64,000 nucleotides of DNA from Scytonema sp. UIC 10036 (GCF_009725235.1 NZ_WJFC01000011.1:1-64000), one strand, 5' to 3'; numbered from the stretch's first letter, positions 35,704 to 43,956 are shown. Made by a program: numbers and translations. Notes: generated by a model from the letters alone, not told the origin.

Positions 35704-35901
35704 TTATCTGCGATCGCCTGCGCCTTTTGTATCCGTACCGCCTGTACGGGGTGGCTTTGGCATGGATCTGCTACTAGTGGTGCTGCTATCAAACCACCGC
35801 AGTGTACTTCTGTGAATTTTGGCGATGAGAGATAACTTTTTTTGCTTGGATTGTTGTAATTGTTCTGGTTCTAGAGTGGCTGCTAATCTTTGAGAAAACA
35901 T
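35704..35901 (-). CDS. Conserved 65-residue basic protein, copy 2
   Basis: Identical at protein level to the 34696 copy, with the same ribosome binding site and 129-base gap to the transpeptidase gene. Part of the tandem 1008-bp unit. Confidence 0.5.
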   Translation of the reverse strand: MFSQRLAATLEPEQLQQSKQKKLSLIAKIHRSTLRWFDSSTTSSRSMPKPPRTGGTDTKGAGDRR

Positions 35902-35987
35902 GGTAGACTCCTAATAGTGACCGAAAAAATTGATTAATGAAGTGAGAGTTGTTGTCCCTTGAGTTTCTTGTTTGTCCAGCACAACTG

Positions 35988-36050
35988 CAACTCTCTAAAT
36001 ATATCTGCTCTTGGATTCAAGGTTTTATTCAAAGCGCGGAAAAATTTTTG
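35988..36050 (-). promoter_or_regulatory. Shared promoter element, copy 5
   Basis: Same as copy 4, with one change in the -10 region (ATATATTTAG in place of AATATTTAG). It is 87 bases before the second 65-residue ORF. Confidence 0.6.
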
Positions 36051-36232
36051 GAAACTCGAAATGCCATCTTTGTCAGCTACGTGTAATGGGATATCCGTTG
36101 GCTTCTACTCCCTTGACGTATTTCAAGTCTACAGGGTTGTTAATTAGGGACTTCCAAAACTTGCATCTTTGCTTTGCGACGAGTGCGGCTTTGCGTGAGG
36201 TTTAAATAATAATGATTCAACAGAACATAACA
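36051..36232 (-). pseudogene. Scar of a deleted transpeptidase gene
   Basis: The minus strand still reads NPVDLKYVKGVEANGYPIT, an internal piece of the L,D-transpeptidase family, at about 36085-36140. The flank AACTTGCATCTTTGCTTTGC and GCGTGAGGTTTAAATAATAA matches 39137-39196. So the third cassette came from a version like the one at 39.1-39.5 kb after deletion of the transpeptidase gene. Confidence 0.6.
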
Positions 36233-36430
36233 TTATCTGCGATCGCCTGCGCCTTTTGTATCCGTACCGCCTGTACGGGGTGGCTTTGGCATGGATCTGC
36301 TACTAGTGGTGCTGCTATCAAACCACCGCAGTGTACTTCTGTGAATTTTGGCGATGAGAGATAACTTTTTTTGCTTGGATTGTTGTAATTGTTCTGGTTC
36401 TAGAGTGGCTGCTAATCTTTGAGAAAACAT
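36233..36430 (-). CDS. Conserved 65-residue basic protein, copy 3
   Basis: Identical protein to the copies at 34696 and 35704, with TAGGAGT before ATG 36430. Here it is not followed by a complete transpeptidase gene, only by the scar at 36051-36232. It is thus a monocistronic version. Confidence 0.5.
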   Translation of the reverse strand: MFSQRLAATLEPEQLQQSKQKKLSLIAKIHRSTLRWFDSSTTSSRSMPKPPRTGGTDTKGAGDRR

Positions 36431-36516
36431 GGTAGACTCCTAATAGTGACCGAAAAAATTGATTAATGAAGTGAGAGTTGTTGTCCCTTGAGTTTCTTGT
36501 TTGTCCAGCACAACTG

Positions 36517-36579
36517 CAACTCTCTAAATATTTCTGCTCTTGGATTCAAGGTTTTATTCAAAGCGCGGAAAAATTTTTG
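36517..36579 (-). promoter_or_regulatory. Shared promoter element, copy 6
   Basis: Sequence as copy 4 (AAAATTTTTCCGCGCTT, TGAATAAAACC, 17 nt, AATATTTAGAGAGTTGC), 87 bases before the third 65-residue ORF. Confidence 0.65.
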
Positions 36580-36649
36580 GAAACTCGAAATGCCATGGCT
36601 GTGAGCTACTGATATATGGCTGAGGGGAATGGATAGAATTTTCTGTGGT

Positions 36650-37111
36650 TTAGTAGGTGTAACCAACCAGAAGTTTAACTTCTTTGTGCTGTTGGCATTT
36701 TTCTGCGAAAACTTTTTCAAAATCAGCGAACTCACCATCTGAGAGGACGATACAACCCATACTTCCTGGCACATTGGCATCGCGGTGAATCAGCAAATCG
36801 CTGCGAGTCCCGCCATCCTTTGTTTTCACCTCAAAAGGTGTAATCGGATACCCGTTGCCTTCTACTCCCTTGACGTGTTTCAAGTCTACAGGGTTGACTG
36901 CCACAGAATAAAAAGCTAATGGTTGAGACAACTCATAAGTAGGCGGTAATGCTCCGCCACGTACATTCCAATCTTTGACGCCTTGCTTATCTGCGGTGCT
37001 GCTTGTCGCCACCCATCTGCCGACAATTCCTTGCGCTTCATCAATCAAAAATAGTCTTCCTCTATTTAACTGAGATGTTTCGTCTAGTGGCATGGTGAAA
37101 AATAACAGCAT
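36650..37111 (-). CDS. L,D-transpeptidase-like protein, copy 3
   Basis: A 153-residue protein with the same HRDANVPGSMGC site as copies 1 and 2. AAGGAG precedes ATG 37111; the frame is open upstream to 37210 because part of the preceding cassette was lost. No 65-residue ORF or TGAATAAAACC element lies upstream. Instead the palindromic regulator box at 37195-37265 is 85-150 bases away, so this copy may be under different control. Confidence 0.75.
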   Translation of the reverse strand: MLLFFTMPLDETSQLNRGRLFLIDEAQGIVGRWVATSSTADKQGVKDWNVRGGALPPTYELSQPLAFYSVAVNPVDLKHVKGVEGNGYPITPFEVKTKDGGTRSDLLIHRDANVPGSMGCIVLSDGEFADFEKVFAEKCQQHKEVKLLVGYTY

Positions 37112-37194
37112 CTTCTTATTTCTCCTTTTAAATTCAAATGAAAATTGACTTTGTTGTTCAGTCTTCTGTTTGTAGTTCGTCCGTTGTTGTTTTG

Positions 37195-37265
37195 AAGATA
37201 TCAGTACCAACTGTGTGCGTGCATCTTAGAAATGTCATTATGCGGGCATTACATTTGTCATGAGA
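37195..37265 (-). promoter_or_regulatory. Palindromic regulator box, copy 4
   Basis: In minus-strand sense: ATGACAAATGTAATGCCC, then AATGACATTTCTAAGATGC and TTGGTACTGATATCTT. It lies upstream of L,D-transpeptidase copy 3. The match to 31297-31363 extends over nearly 70 bases. Confidence 0.55.
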
Positions 37266-37399
37266 TCGCTGTTTTTTGCTGATTCACGGGACTCGATATC
37301 GCCTCAGTCCCTCTTTACACCTTCAATGGGGCTGATCTACAATCAGCCAGAGGCTGACCGGCGATACTGCCCTATCGCCTGCATATGCTTGTATCTCAT
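37266..37399. other. Spacer with hairpin
   Basis: Contains TGATCTACAATCAGCC with CAGAGGCTGACCGGCGAT and repeated CGATA/TATCGCC motifs, able to form short hairpins. No gene. It may terminate transcription of family copy 3. Confidence 0.3.
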
Positions 37400-38488
37400 T
37401 TAGTTGCAGCCAACAGCAGTGCAAGTGCGGGGTTTATCAACGTCAGTTGTAGGTGTTGTCGGTTGCTCGTAAACTGTGGGCGGATCGCTATTTGGGACGA
37501 AAGAAGCACAGTTAGCGATCGCTCTGGTGTAAGCTTCTTGACGAGAGACTGCACCGGAGTTGAGGCGTTGCTCGAAAGTTTGTTGGTTGTTGACAACGCT
37601 CATCGCTACAAGAAATGCGCTTTCCATCTTATTTTGAACAGCATCCCGACTTTCGATAGTATCCATGCCAGTGCTAGAAACATCCAACGCAAAACCCAAA
37701 CCACCACCACCAATGCGCTTTGGCTTGAGAGCAAAACCTTGGCGGTAGTTCACCGATGCGCCACAAGCCGAACTGTATTGGAATGAGAAAGCTTCACCGC
37801 CAGTTCCGGGTGCTTGCGAACCAAACTGAATGTGGTTGTGTCGCGCACCTTCCACCTTGACACGTGTGCTGGGGGAAACATTGGGGGCGACAGTTGTAGC
37901 ACCAGTAGTTACAGATTGTTGGTTCTTTTGGTCACCAACCGAAGAGCTAGAACTGTTATTGACATGACCGACTGTGGCCGAACCACCTTGAGCATTGTTC
38001 TCATTGGTATTGTGGCTGTTACCACTGTCGCGGATTGTGGCTTTGGCATCAGAGCTACTGTTGGATTCACTACTGCTGTTTGAATCAGAGTTGGCTGTGG
38101 TGGGAGTAATCACAGTTGTGTTTGTGCCACCGTTTTCTACCTGTTGGCTGATACTGGGAATATTGGTAGTTGATGAATCGGTTTCGCGCTTGGGTTCGGG
38201 CTCGTCTGTTGGTGAAGAGGTGCGGTGTGAATCATAAATTGCCGTGTTGCGAGCATCGCAACGTGGGTCAATCTGTGGAACATCATTTCTGGCTTCACAA
38301 TCAATGGCTTGATTTAAAATTCCTGTAGGATTTTCCGTGTAGTTCGCTGCATCCACAAATGTCTCCGGGCCATTAGCCACACCCTTAATCTGTTGATTCA
38401 CCACTTGAGCATTCGCCGCATTTGCAAATAAGATCGCAGTTGCTGATACACTTAATAATCCGATGGTAGCAATTTTTTTAGCAAACAT
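37400..38488 (-). CDS. Secreted Ser/Asn/Thr-rich protein, family copy 3
   Basis: A 362-residue exported protein, nearly identical to 31561-32649 but with a slightly different signal peptide (MFAKKIATIGLLSVSATAIL, then FANAANA). It has the same two-cysteine N-terminal module, S/N/T-rich linker, glycine-containing C-terminal domain and TCTAVGCN end. The signal peptide is intermediate between those of 23788 and 25083, which suggests recombination among family members. RBS TAGGAGT. Promoter element at 38632-38695, 144 bases upstream. Confidence 0.72.
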   Translation of the reverse strand: MFAKKIATIGLLSVSATAILFANAANAQVVNQQIKGVANGPETFVDAANYTENPTGILNQAIDCEARNDVPQIDPRCDARNTAIYDSHRTSSPTDEPEPKRETDSSTTNIPSISQQVENGGTNTTVITPTTANSDSNSSSESNSSSDAKATIRDSGNSHNTNENNAQGGSATVGHVNNSSSSSVGDQKNQQSVTTGATTVAPNVSPSTRVKVEGARHNHIQFGSQAPGTGGEAFSFQYSSACGASVNYRQGFALKPKRIGGGGLGFALDVSSTGMDTIESRDAVQNKMESAFLVAMSVVNNQQTFEQRLNSGAVSRQEAYTRAIANCASFVPNSDPPTVYEQPTTPTTDVDKPRTCTAVGCN

Positions 38489-38631
38489 AACTGACTCCTA
38501 ATATTTTAGTAATAAGTTGGCAAAATTCAGCAATAAAAATCAAAGAAATAGTGAGTGAGAGTCGGTGTTTATCACACAAGTAGATTGGACATATAACTCT
38601 GAATTGAAATCTTTGTTATTAGCGCACCCGC

Positions 38632-38695
38632 GACTCTCTATATATTTCTGCGCCTATCCGACAGGTTTTATTCAACTTCAGGAAAATTTTTTAGA
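38632..38695 (-). promoter_or_regulatory. Shared promoter element, copy 7
   Basis: In minus-strand sense: AAAATTTTCCTGAAGT, TGAATAAAACC, 17 nt with a different sequence (TGTCGGATAGGCGCAGA), then AATATATAGAGAGTCGC. The diverged spacer beside conserved boxes supports functional constraint. Confidence 0.7.
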
Positions 38696-38860
38696 GAATG
38701 GTTTTGAGTGAATGTTATCAAGTTTTCAGATGGGTTTACAGCAAGATTTCCGGAACCGCACCCTTCACGCGGATACACGCAGATGAACTTGTTCTTTATC
38801 TAGATGCCAGCCGCTATAAAAGTGTCACGAATGATTAAGCAGTTTTATATCTCTACTATA

Positions 38861-38893
38861 TGAAAAACCCGGTTTTTCAGAAAAACCGGGTTG
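38861..38893. terminator. Perfect AAAACCCGG hairpin, second copy
   Basis: AAAAACCCGGTTTTTC, then AGAAAAACCGGGTT, followed by GGGCTAGCTGTTTAAC as at 33027-33075. It is part of the duplicated block. Confidence 0.45.
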
Positions 38894-38984
38894 GGCTAGC
38901 TGTTTAACTTCTAGTAATTTTTATCACTTGATATTACATATATTTGCGTTTATATGGCAGTCTTAAATGATTTACAAGCACCTC

Positions 38985-39035
38985 TTCCTTGTCTTCCTTG
39001 TCCTCCTTATCTTCCTTGTCTCCCTTGTTTAGATC
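38985..39035. repeat. Short tandem repeat CTTCCTTGTC
   Basis: About five imperfect copies of CTTCCTTGTC / CTCCTTATC. Such short tandem repeats are common in filamentous cyanobacteria. Nothing else is seen between 38894 and 39103. Confidence 0.55.
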
Positions 39036-39103
39036 TCAAATAGAATTGCTATATGCGGTTTCTAAAATCTTTGATAGATTGCTATCTTAAAAGCGCAAAC
39101 TAA

Positions 39104-39215
39104 GTTTCAAGTCTACAGGGTTGTTAATTAGTGATTACAAAACTTGCATCTTTGCTTTGCGACGATTGCGCCTTTGCGTGAGGTTTAAATAATAATTATT
39201 CAACCGGACATAACA
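39104..39215 (-). pseudogene. Scar of deleted lysozyme and transpeptidase genes
   Basis: AAACTAAG at about 39097-39104 corresponds to the stop codon of the lysozyme gene. Directly next to it, TTTCAAGTCTACAGGGTTG is an internal piece of the transpeptidase gene. The two genes were thus removed here, leaving only their edges. Confidence 0.55.
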
Positions 39216-39413
39216 TTATCTGCGATCGCCTGCGCCTTTTGTATCCGTACCGCCTGTACGGGGTGGCTTTGGCATAGATCTGTTGCTAGTGGTGCTGATA
39301 TCAAACCACCACAGTGTACTTCTGTGAATTTTCGCGATGAGAGATAACTTTTTTTGCTTGGGTGGTTGTGATTGTTCTAGTTTTAGAGTTGCTGCTAATC
39401 TTTGAGAAAACAT
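39216..39413 (-). CDS. Conserved 65-residue basic protein, copy 4
   Basis: A divergent copy (MFSQRLAATLKLEQSQPPKQ, FDISTTSNRSMPKPP, same DTKGAGDRR end). All differences keep the frame open and most change amino acids conservatively. The ribosome binding site reads TAGGAGTATACC. A promoter element lies 87 bases upstream. It is probably the oldest copy in the array. Confidence 0.55.
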   Translation of the reverse strand: MFSQRLAATLKLEQSQPPKQKKLSLIAKIHRSTLWWFDISTTSNRSMPKPPRTGGTDTKGAGDRR

Positions 39414-39499
39414 GGTATACTCCTAACAGTGACTGAAAAAAATTGATTTTTGAGTAAAAGTTGTTCCCGCTTAAGTTTCTTCTTTAAGCAGCACAACTG

Positions 39500-39562
39500 C
39501 AACTCTCTAAATATTTGTGCTCTTGGATTCAAGGTTTTATTCAAATCCAGAAAAATTTTTTT
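39500..39562 (-). promoter_or_regulatory. Shared promoter element, copy 8
   Basis: In minus-strand sense: AAAAAAATTTTTCTGGAT, TTGAATAAAACC, 17 nt, AAATATTTAGAGAGTTGC. It is 87 bases before the 65-residue ORF copy 4. 39563-39735 further right is A/T-rich with nothing recognisable. Confidence 0.65.
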
Positions 39563-39735
39563 TATTTTTCGGATGTACCTCATCTTGCATTGAACTTTCC
39601 CTCTTTCCCAAAGTCTCAAACCTAAGGAGTGTAAGAGTGTTAAATTGAAGTTCTATTAAGTAAATACACGGTAAATCGTAAGTTTTCGTAATGGCAGTTC
39701 AATCTTTACATTTCTTTTAAACAGTCAGATTTTGT

Positions 39736-39785
39736 GTAGGTTGGGTTGAGGAACGAAACCCAACTTCTTGAGGCGTTTGTTGGGT
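39736..39785. repeat. Dispersed GTAGGTTGGGTT hairpin repeat
   Basis: GTAGGTTGGGTTGAGGAACG, AAACCCAACTTCTTGAGG, then CGTTTGTTGGGTAAC. Inverted GGGTT/AACCC units. Located just after the CHAT-CHASE2 stop codon, so it may act as a terminator. Confidence 0.6.
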
Positions 39786-39787
39786 AA

Positions 39788-42082
39788 CTATTGTTTTGCT
39801 CTAAATGCGGCGGTCATTAAACTTGTGCTGGTAACAACCAAAGCCACAGATGAAGGAACAAACGGAATCCAAACAGCTCCTATAAGTAGAAAGTTGAAGC
39901 ACACACCACCTAATATAATGAGTGCAACACTGTTACCAATTATCAAGTGTAATAGCAACTGACAGCGCCAAGCTAACAAACCACCTACCAAAGCCCAAGC
40001 CAAAATCCACAGTGCATCACCCCATAGCGACCAAACCGATAACAGGGGACGGCCATCTTCCACTGCACTCAGAATTTGACTGACCATCTGTGCGTGAATG
40101 AGTACTCCAGGTATATCTTGAGAAAATCCCTTACCACCAGTAAAAGGAGTAAAATGACGGTCTCTACCCTCTGTATCTGCACCAATTAAGACAATCCGAT
40201 TTTTAATGATTTCAGGATGAACACGACCTTTTAAAATATCTGTAATAGTCATTGACTCAGCAAGTTCTATGGGGAGTCGATAATTCAGTAATATCTGATA
40301 TCCACCAGCATGAAACTTTTGATAGCCCCCACTATGAGGTAATAAACGCTTGAAAACAACAGAGCCAATTTGCCATTGGTTTTGCTTGGTCAGTTTGATA
40401 GAATATTTTTTCGCTTCTAAGTACCGAGTTGCAAGTTGAAAAGACAAGCTATAAGGTGTTGGACAAGTATTTTGGGCTTTTAAATCCATTGATAATAATT
40501 GACGGCGCAGGATGAATTCATTTGGTACGTCATTGAAGCCCAAGCTTTCTTGAGGTAAGTTGGCGGGAGGCGGTCCAAACCCTCGATCGTTTTCATCTGG
40601 TCTTTTACAGATGGCAATTAGGCTCGCGCTTTCTTTAAAAATTTTGAGTAATTGTTCTTGTCCCTTACCCTGTGGTAAATCCCGATAAAGGTCGATGCCA
40701 ATAGCAATGGGTTTATGAGCTTCTATTTTTTTGAGAATTTTTGCTAAGGTTTCGTCATGCAGTGGATCTTGATTGAGTTGCTGAAAATCCTCTTCAGTGG
40801 CTTTGACAATTAATAAACGTTCGTCTAACCCCTCCTCTGGTCGCCATTGCAACATTTGGTCAAAAGCTTTTAATTCTGTGGGTTGAAACATTCCCAGCGA
40901 TCGCACACCAACAACACAAGCCGTCACTGCTAAACTTGTGAGAGCGACAGCATATAATTTTAATCTGTGACGCCGTTCTGAAATCCAGTCTTTAGACTTT
41001 TCCTGCCAATCTTTCCAAGTTGGTGGTGCTTCTGGAGAATTTTGATAAATCACTGGTAACCAAGTTGCACAAGGAAATTCATCTTCCAATCCCTCTAATT
41101 TTCCTCGTGCTTCTTTAACAGCAGAATATAAAGACTCCCCGCGATAAAACGCTTCTAAAAAGTATTTTAAAAATGTCTGTGCTACTTTATCCGGTACAGG
41201 TTGACGCATCACAATCATTTGCGGAATACATAAATCCACCAAAGACCTTGCCAAACCCAAACCGTCACAAGAATTAAAAATTGCTAATTTTAACCCATTT
41301 TCAACAGCTTTTTTTAAAGATTGTTTTAACTCGGCAATTGTTAAAGTATCTGTTTGATTAATATGAATCCACCCGCTTTCGCCATCTAGTTGACTGGAAC
41401 TATGTCCGGCAAAAAAGAGAATATCCCACCCTTTATCATCCCACAATTTTTCTGTTAACTCTTGACGCTGTGGCTCGGATAAAAATAAAATTTCCGCATC
41501 AGGAAGTTGCTGTTTCAACAAAGCTGCATCTGCTTGAGTGTTAATACCTGTACTGTTTCCTAAAATAGCTAAAATTCTTACCCTAGACTTAGTAGGTCTT
41601 TTTCCAACACACTCATAAAATGGAGAAATAACAGCAACTTCAGCCTTGGGGTAAGATTCAAATAAATTCCACAAGTGCCAAGGAAAACGCTGTAATCGCA
41701 CGTCCATTGTTTGAATCAGAACCCGCATTTCATCCTCGGATGAAACTTTTTGGATAAATTTCTCTCTGATTAATCGGAGTGCATCTGAGTTCAACCAAAT
41801 ATTGAGACTATTCCGCAAGATATTAGCTGCGTGGTTGCAATCTTTAAGAAAAGAACCACGGGTTGCTTTTCCCTTATTTTTAGATGACAACCGATATAAC
41901 ATTTCCAAATTGCAATAAGCAGAGTTCCAAATCTCATAGTGTTTGATGATATCGGGGTTAGGTGGTAACTTACCCCGGATTTCCACTGAAGGATTTTTTC
42001 CCTCCTCACCTATTTGCAACCTAATGGGAAACCCACTTTCAAAGTCTCCTTCTCCCAACTCAAAAACAACTAACTTTCTCAC
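39788..42082 (-). CDS. CHAT-CHASE2 membrane protein
   Basis: A 764-residue protein. After an N-terminal region of about 160 residues comes a CHAT caspase-like domain (VRILAILGNSTGIN, His in LFFAGHSSSQ, Cys in LAIFNSCDGLG; end PCATWLPVIYQ). A membrane segment follows (LYAVALTSLAVTACVVGVRS), then a CHASE2 extracytoplasmic sensor (WRPEEGLDERLLIVKATEED, PIAIGIDLYRD, RIVLIGADTEGRDRHFTPF), and three C-terminal membrane helices. So an external signal could control a cytoplasmic peptidase. It is the last gene of the sigma / DUF1822 operon, 36 bases after the DUF1822 gene. In this family the CHASE2 fold usually belongs to kinases or cyclases; here CHAT replaces the output. Confidence 0.88.
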   Translation of the reverse strand: MRKLVVFELGEGDFESGFPIRLQIGEEGKNPSVEIRGKLPPNPDIIKHYEIWNSAYCNLEMLYRLSSKNKGKATRGSFLKDCNHAANILRNSLNIWLNSDALRLIREKFIQKVSSEDEMRVLIQTMDVRLQRFPWHLWNLFESYPKAEVAVISPFYECVGKRPTKSRVRILAILGNSTGINTQADAALLKQQLPDAEILFLSEPQRQELTEKLWDDKGWDILFFAGHSSSQLDGESGWIHINQTDTLTIAELKQSLKKAVENGLKLAIFNSCDGLGLARSLVDLCIPQMIVMRQPVPDKVAQTFLKYFLEAFYRGESLYSAVKEARGKLEGLEDEFPCATWLPVIYQNSPEAPPTWKDWQEKSKDWISERRHRLKLYAVALTSLAVTACVVGVRSLGMFQPTELKAFDQMLQWRPEEGLDERLLIVKATEEDFQQLNQDPLHDETLAKILKKIEAHKPIAIGIDLYRDLPQGKGQEQLLKIFKESASLIAICKRPDENDRGFGPPPANLPQESLGFNDVPNEFILRRQLLSMDLKAQNTCPTPYSLSFQLATRYLEAKKYSIKLTKQNQWQIGSVVFKRLLPHSGGYQKFHAGGYQILLNYRLPIELAESMTITDILKGRVHPEIIKNRIVLIGADTEGRDRHFTPFTGGKGFSQDIPGVLIHAQMVSQILSAVEDGRPLLSVWSLWGDALWILAWALVGGLLAWRCQLLLHLIIGNSVALIILGGVCFNFLLIGAVWIPFVPSSVALVVTSTSLMTAAFRAKQ

Positions 42083-42118
42083 TGTCTTGGCGTCGCTCCT
42101 TACAGGTTTTCTTCTTAA

Positions 42119-43099
42119 TTAGATAATAAAGTTTTCTGTAGTACTGATATCACCAAGTGCGACTCGAATGCTAAATTTCTCACCGGGATGACCACCAATT
42201 TGCAACTGAAGAAAATCGTCGTCAGATAAAGCTTGAGTTTCCTCAAAAATAGCTCCAGACTCATCAAGTATCATGAGTTGCAAACCGGGTGGAAGGGCTG
42301 TTTGTGCCGCAGCCGGGATAACTTGCACGTGGATATCAATTTCTTGTTCTTCTGATACAGATGTAAATTCAGTACTTGATGCCAGCGAGACTGCAAGGAT
42401 AATGGAATAATTTCCTTGTGGGGTCTGTAGCTCGATTGTTTTGCCACCACGCGAACTGGTATTTTGTCGGAATTGTCGGAAGCCAAAAGCTAAATTGGTT
42501 TGCTGTGTACTTACCAAAGAATCCAGAGTTTGCCAACCAGTTTCAAAAGCGTTCCGCAACCATTGGTTGAGATTTGTGAGTTGTGCAGTAGCACTAACAG
42601 ATGGAGATACTTTTTCACGCAGTTGATTTAAAGATCTCAGTAAATTTCTGAGTGGTTGAAATTGATGCAACGGGATTTCTTCTGCTTCCACCGTTGGGAT
42701 AAAACCTAAAATTGCAGCCTCTTCCAGAGTTTCATCCATCTGTACCGCAGTATAACCAATGCGATCGCCCCAGACATCGACAGGAACATGACAGGTTTGC
42801 TCGTGCGGTGTCACCGGACGGCATTCCAAACGGCCCAATCCTGTAACAATTAGATCGGCAACATCACTGCACAAGCAAACAAACGCATTGCGGCTGTAAC
42901 TTGCTGCAATATCTGTAGGAATATCCATCATTTGTAAGTAGTTGTCAACGACTGACACCGCCAAAGTATTCAACAACACTTGTTCCGCCTTTTCCGGAGT
43001 TGGTTGACGTGCTGCCAATTGACGAGCGGTATTGCGTGCTTCTTCAGTAATGGGTAACACAATAGTGCGATCGTATATTTCATGTGTTATTCCAGCCAT
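42119..43099 (-). CDS. DUF1822 family protein
   Basis: A 326-residue soluble protein. The N-terminal helical part (TEEARNTARQLAARQPTPEK, LNTLAVSVVDNYLQMMDI), the central VPVDVWGDRIGYTAVQMDETLEEA and the C-terminal beta-rich part (LMILDESGAIFEETQAL, GEKFSIRVALGD) are hallmarks of DUF1822, a cyanobacterial family of unknown function that is usually found between an ECF-like sigma factor and a CHASE2 protein. That context is exactly reproduced here. A role as sigma partner, for example anti-sigma or peptidase substrate, is inference. It starts 22 bases after the sigma gene's stop codon. Confidence 0.8.
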   Translation of the reverse strand: MAGITHEIYDRTIVLPITEEARNTARQLAARQPTPEKAEQVLLNTLAVSVVDNYLQMMDIPTDIAASYSRNAFVCLCSDVADLIVTGLGRLECRPVTPHEQTCHVPVDVWGDRIGYTAVQMDETLEEAAILGFIPTVEAEEIPLHQFQPLRNLLRSLNQLREKVSPSVSATAQLTNLNQWLRNAFETGWQTLDSLVSTQQTNLAFGFRQFRQNTSSRGGKTIELQTPQGNYSIILAVSLASSTEFTSVSEEQEIDIHVQVIPAAAQTALPPGLQLMILDESGAIFEETQALSDDDFLQLQIGGHPGEKFSIRVALGDISTTENFII

Positions 43100-43121
43100 A
43101 GTTATTCACTTTCCTTTTACT

Positions 43122-43757
43122 TTACAAATATCCTTGTTCTTCCCCAAATTTAAGGAGGCGTGGGAGGCACTGCCTTTGATAAAAGGTACTTAAGGTGGGT
43201 AACGGAACCTTGAATTCTGCTGCTATTTCTTTCCAACTCGTCTCTGGAGGTAAACGCCGTAGAATAATAGCTTGACAAGTGATTTCTGGGTGACCTTTGA
43301 TATGAATACTCCTCAACTCACCTGTTAAATCTGTTTCTGCCCACTCCCGTGTCACTTCCAACATGGAAGGAACATCAACTGGTGCGGCTACAGTTTCCAA
43401 AGGGTCAATTTCTTCACCCTTGTCGGAAATTTGCACCGACACAAATCGCTGTGCTGTTTTCTGACCTTGGGTGTAAAACTTTCGTAGTTCTAGCTTGAGG
43501 TAAGCATTCAGCCAAGTCACAACAGTACTGCGTTCCGAATCGAATTTTTCTCCAGTTGTTGCTTCGCAGAGATTGCGGCAGAAGTAAAGCCAAGTTCGTT
43601 GCAAAGCATCCTGATAGAAGGGCGAGTTCTCTTTCCACAGTTTTCTTTGCACAAGTTTAACAATTTCCGTCAAACCCTCTTGGCGCTCAAGGCTACCCTG
43701 GGGATGCTGACAGGTTTGTTGAACTAGCCGAACAATTTTTTGATTACCGTTATCCAT
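43122..43757 (-). CDS. ECF-like RNA polymerase sigma factor
   Basis: About 211 residues. Region 2-like sequence: NSPFYQDALQRTWLYFCRNL with AYLKLELRKFYTQG. Region 4-like helix-turn-helix near the C-terminus: PPETSWKEIAAEFKVPLPTL and STFYQRQCLPRLLKF. The divergent class lacks canonical region 1 and resembles sigma-70-family proteins that accompany DUF1822 in cyanobacteria. I prefer ATG 43757; an in-frame TTG at 43778 adds seven residues. The first half of the shared promoter element lies about 200 bases upstream, which suggests autoregulation. It is first gene of the operon sigma / DUF1822 / CHAT-CHASE2. Confidence 0.75.
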   Translation of the reverse strand: MDNGNQKIVRLVQQTCQHPQGSLERQEGLTEIVKLVQRKLWKENSPFYQDALQRTWLYFCRNLCEATTGEKFDSERSTVVTWLNAYLKLELRKFYTQGQKTAQRFVSVQISDKGEEIDPLETVAAPVDVPSMLEVTREWAETDLTGELRSIHIKGHPEITCQAIILRRLPPETSWKEIAAEFKVPLPTLSTFYQRQCLPRLLKFGEEQGYL

Positions 43758-43956
43758 AACACCCTGGCTGGCTGACAAGATTGGCTTTAAATTAGCACAA
43801 CTACAATACCAACTCTATACCCCTCTATCCCCATCCTCTGGGACTCTTTTAACTTTCTTGCTTGCGGCAAAGATAGTTATTGTAATCAGTTTCAATTTGA
43901 TGCCTACTTATACCTCCCTCGTGTGTGCGTTAATGGACTAACTGTCCTGTTAACTC

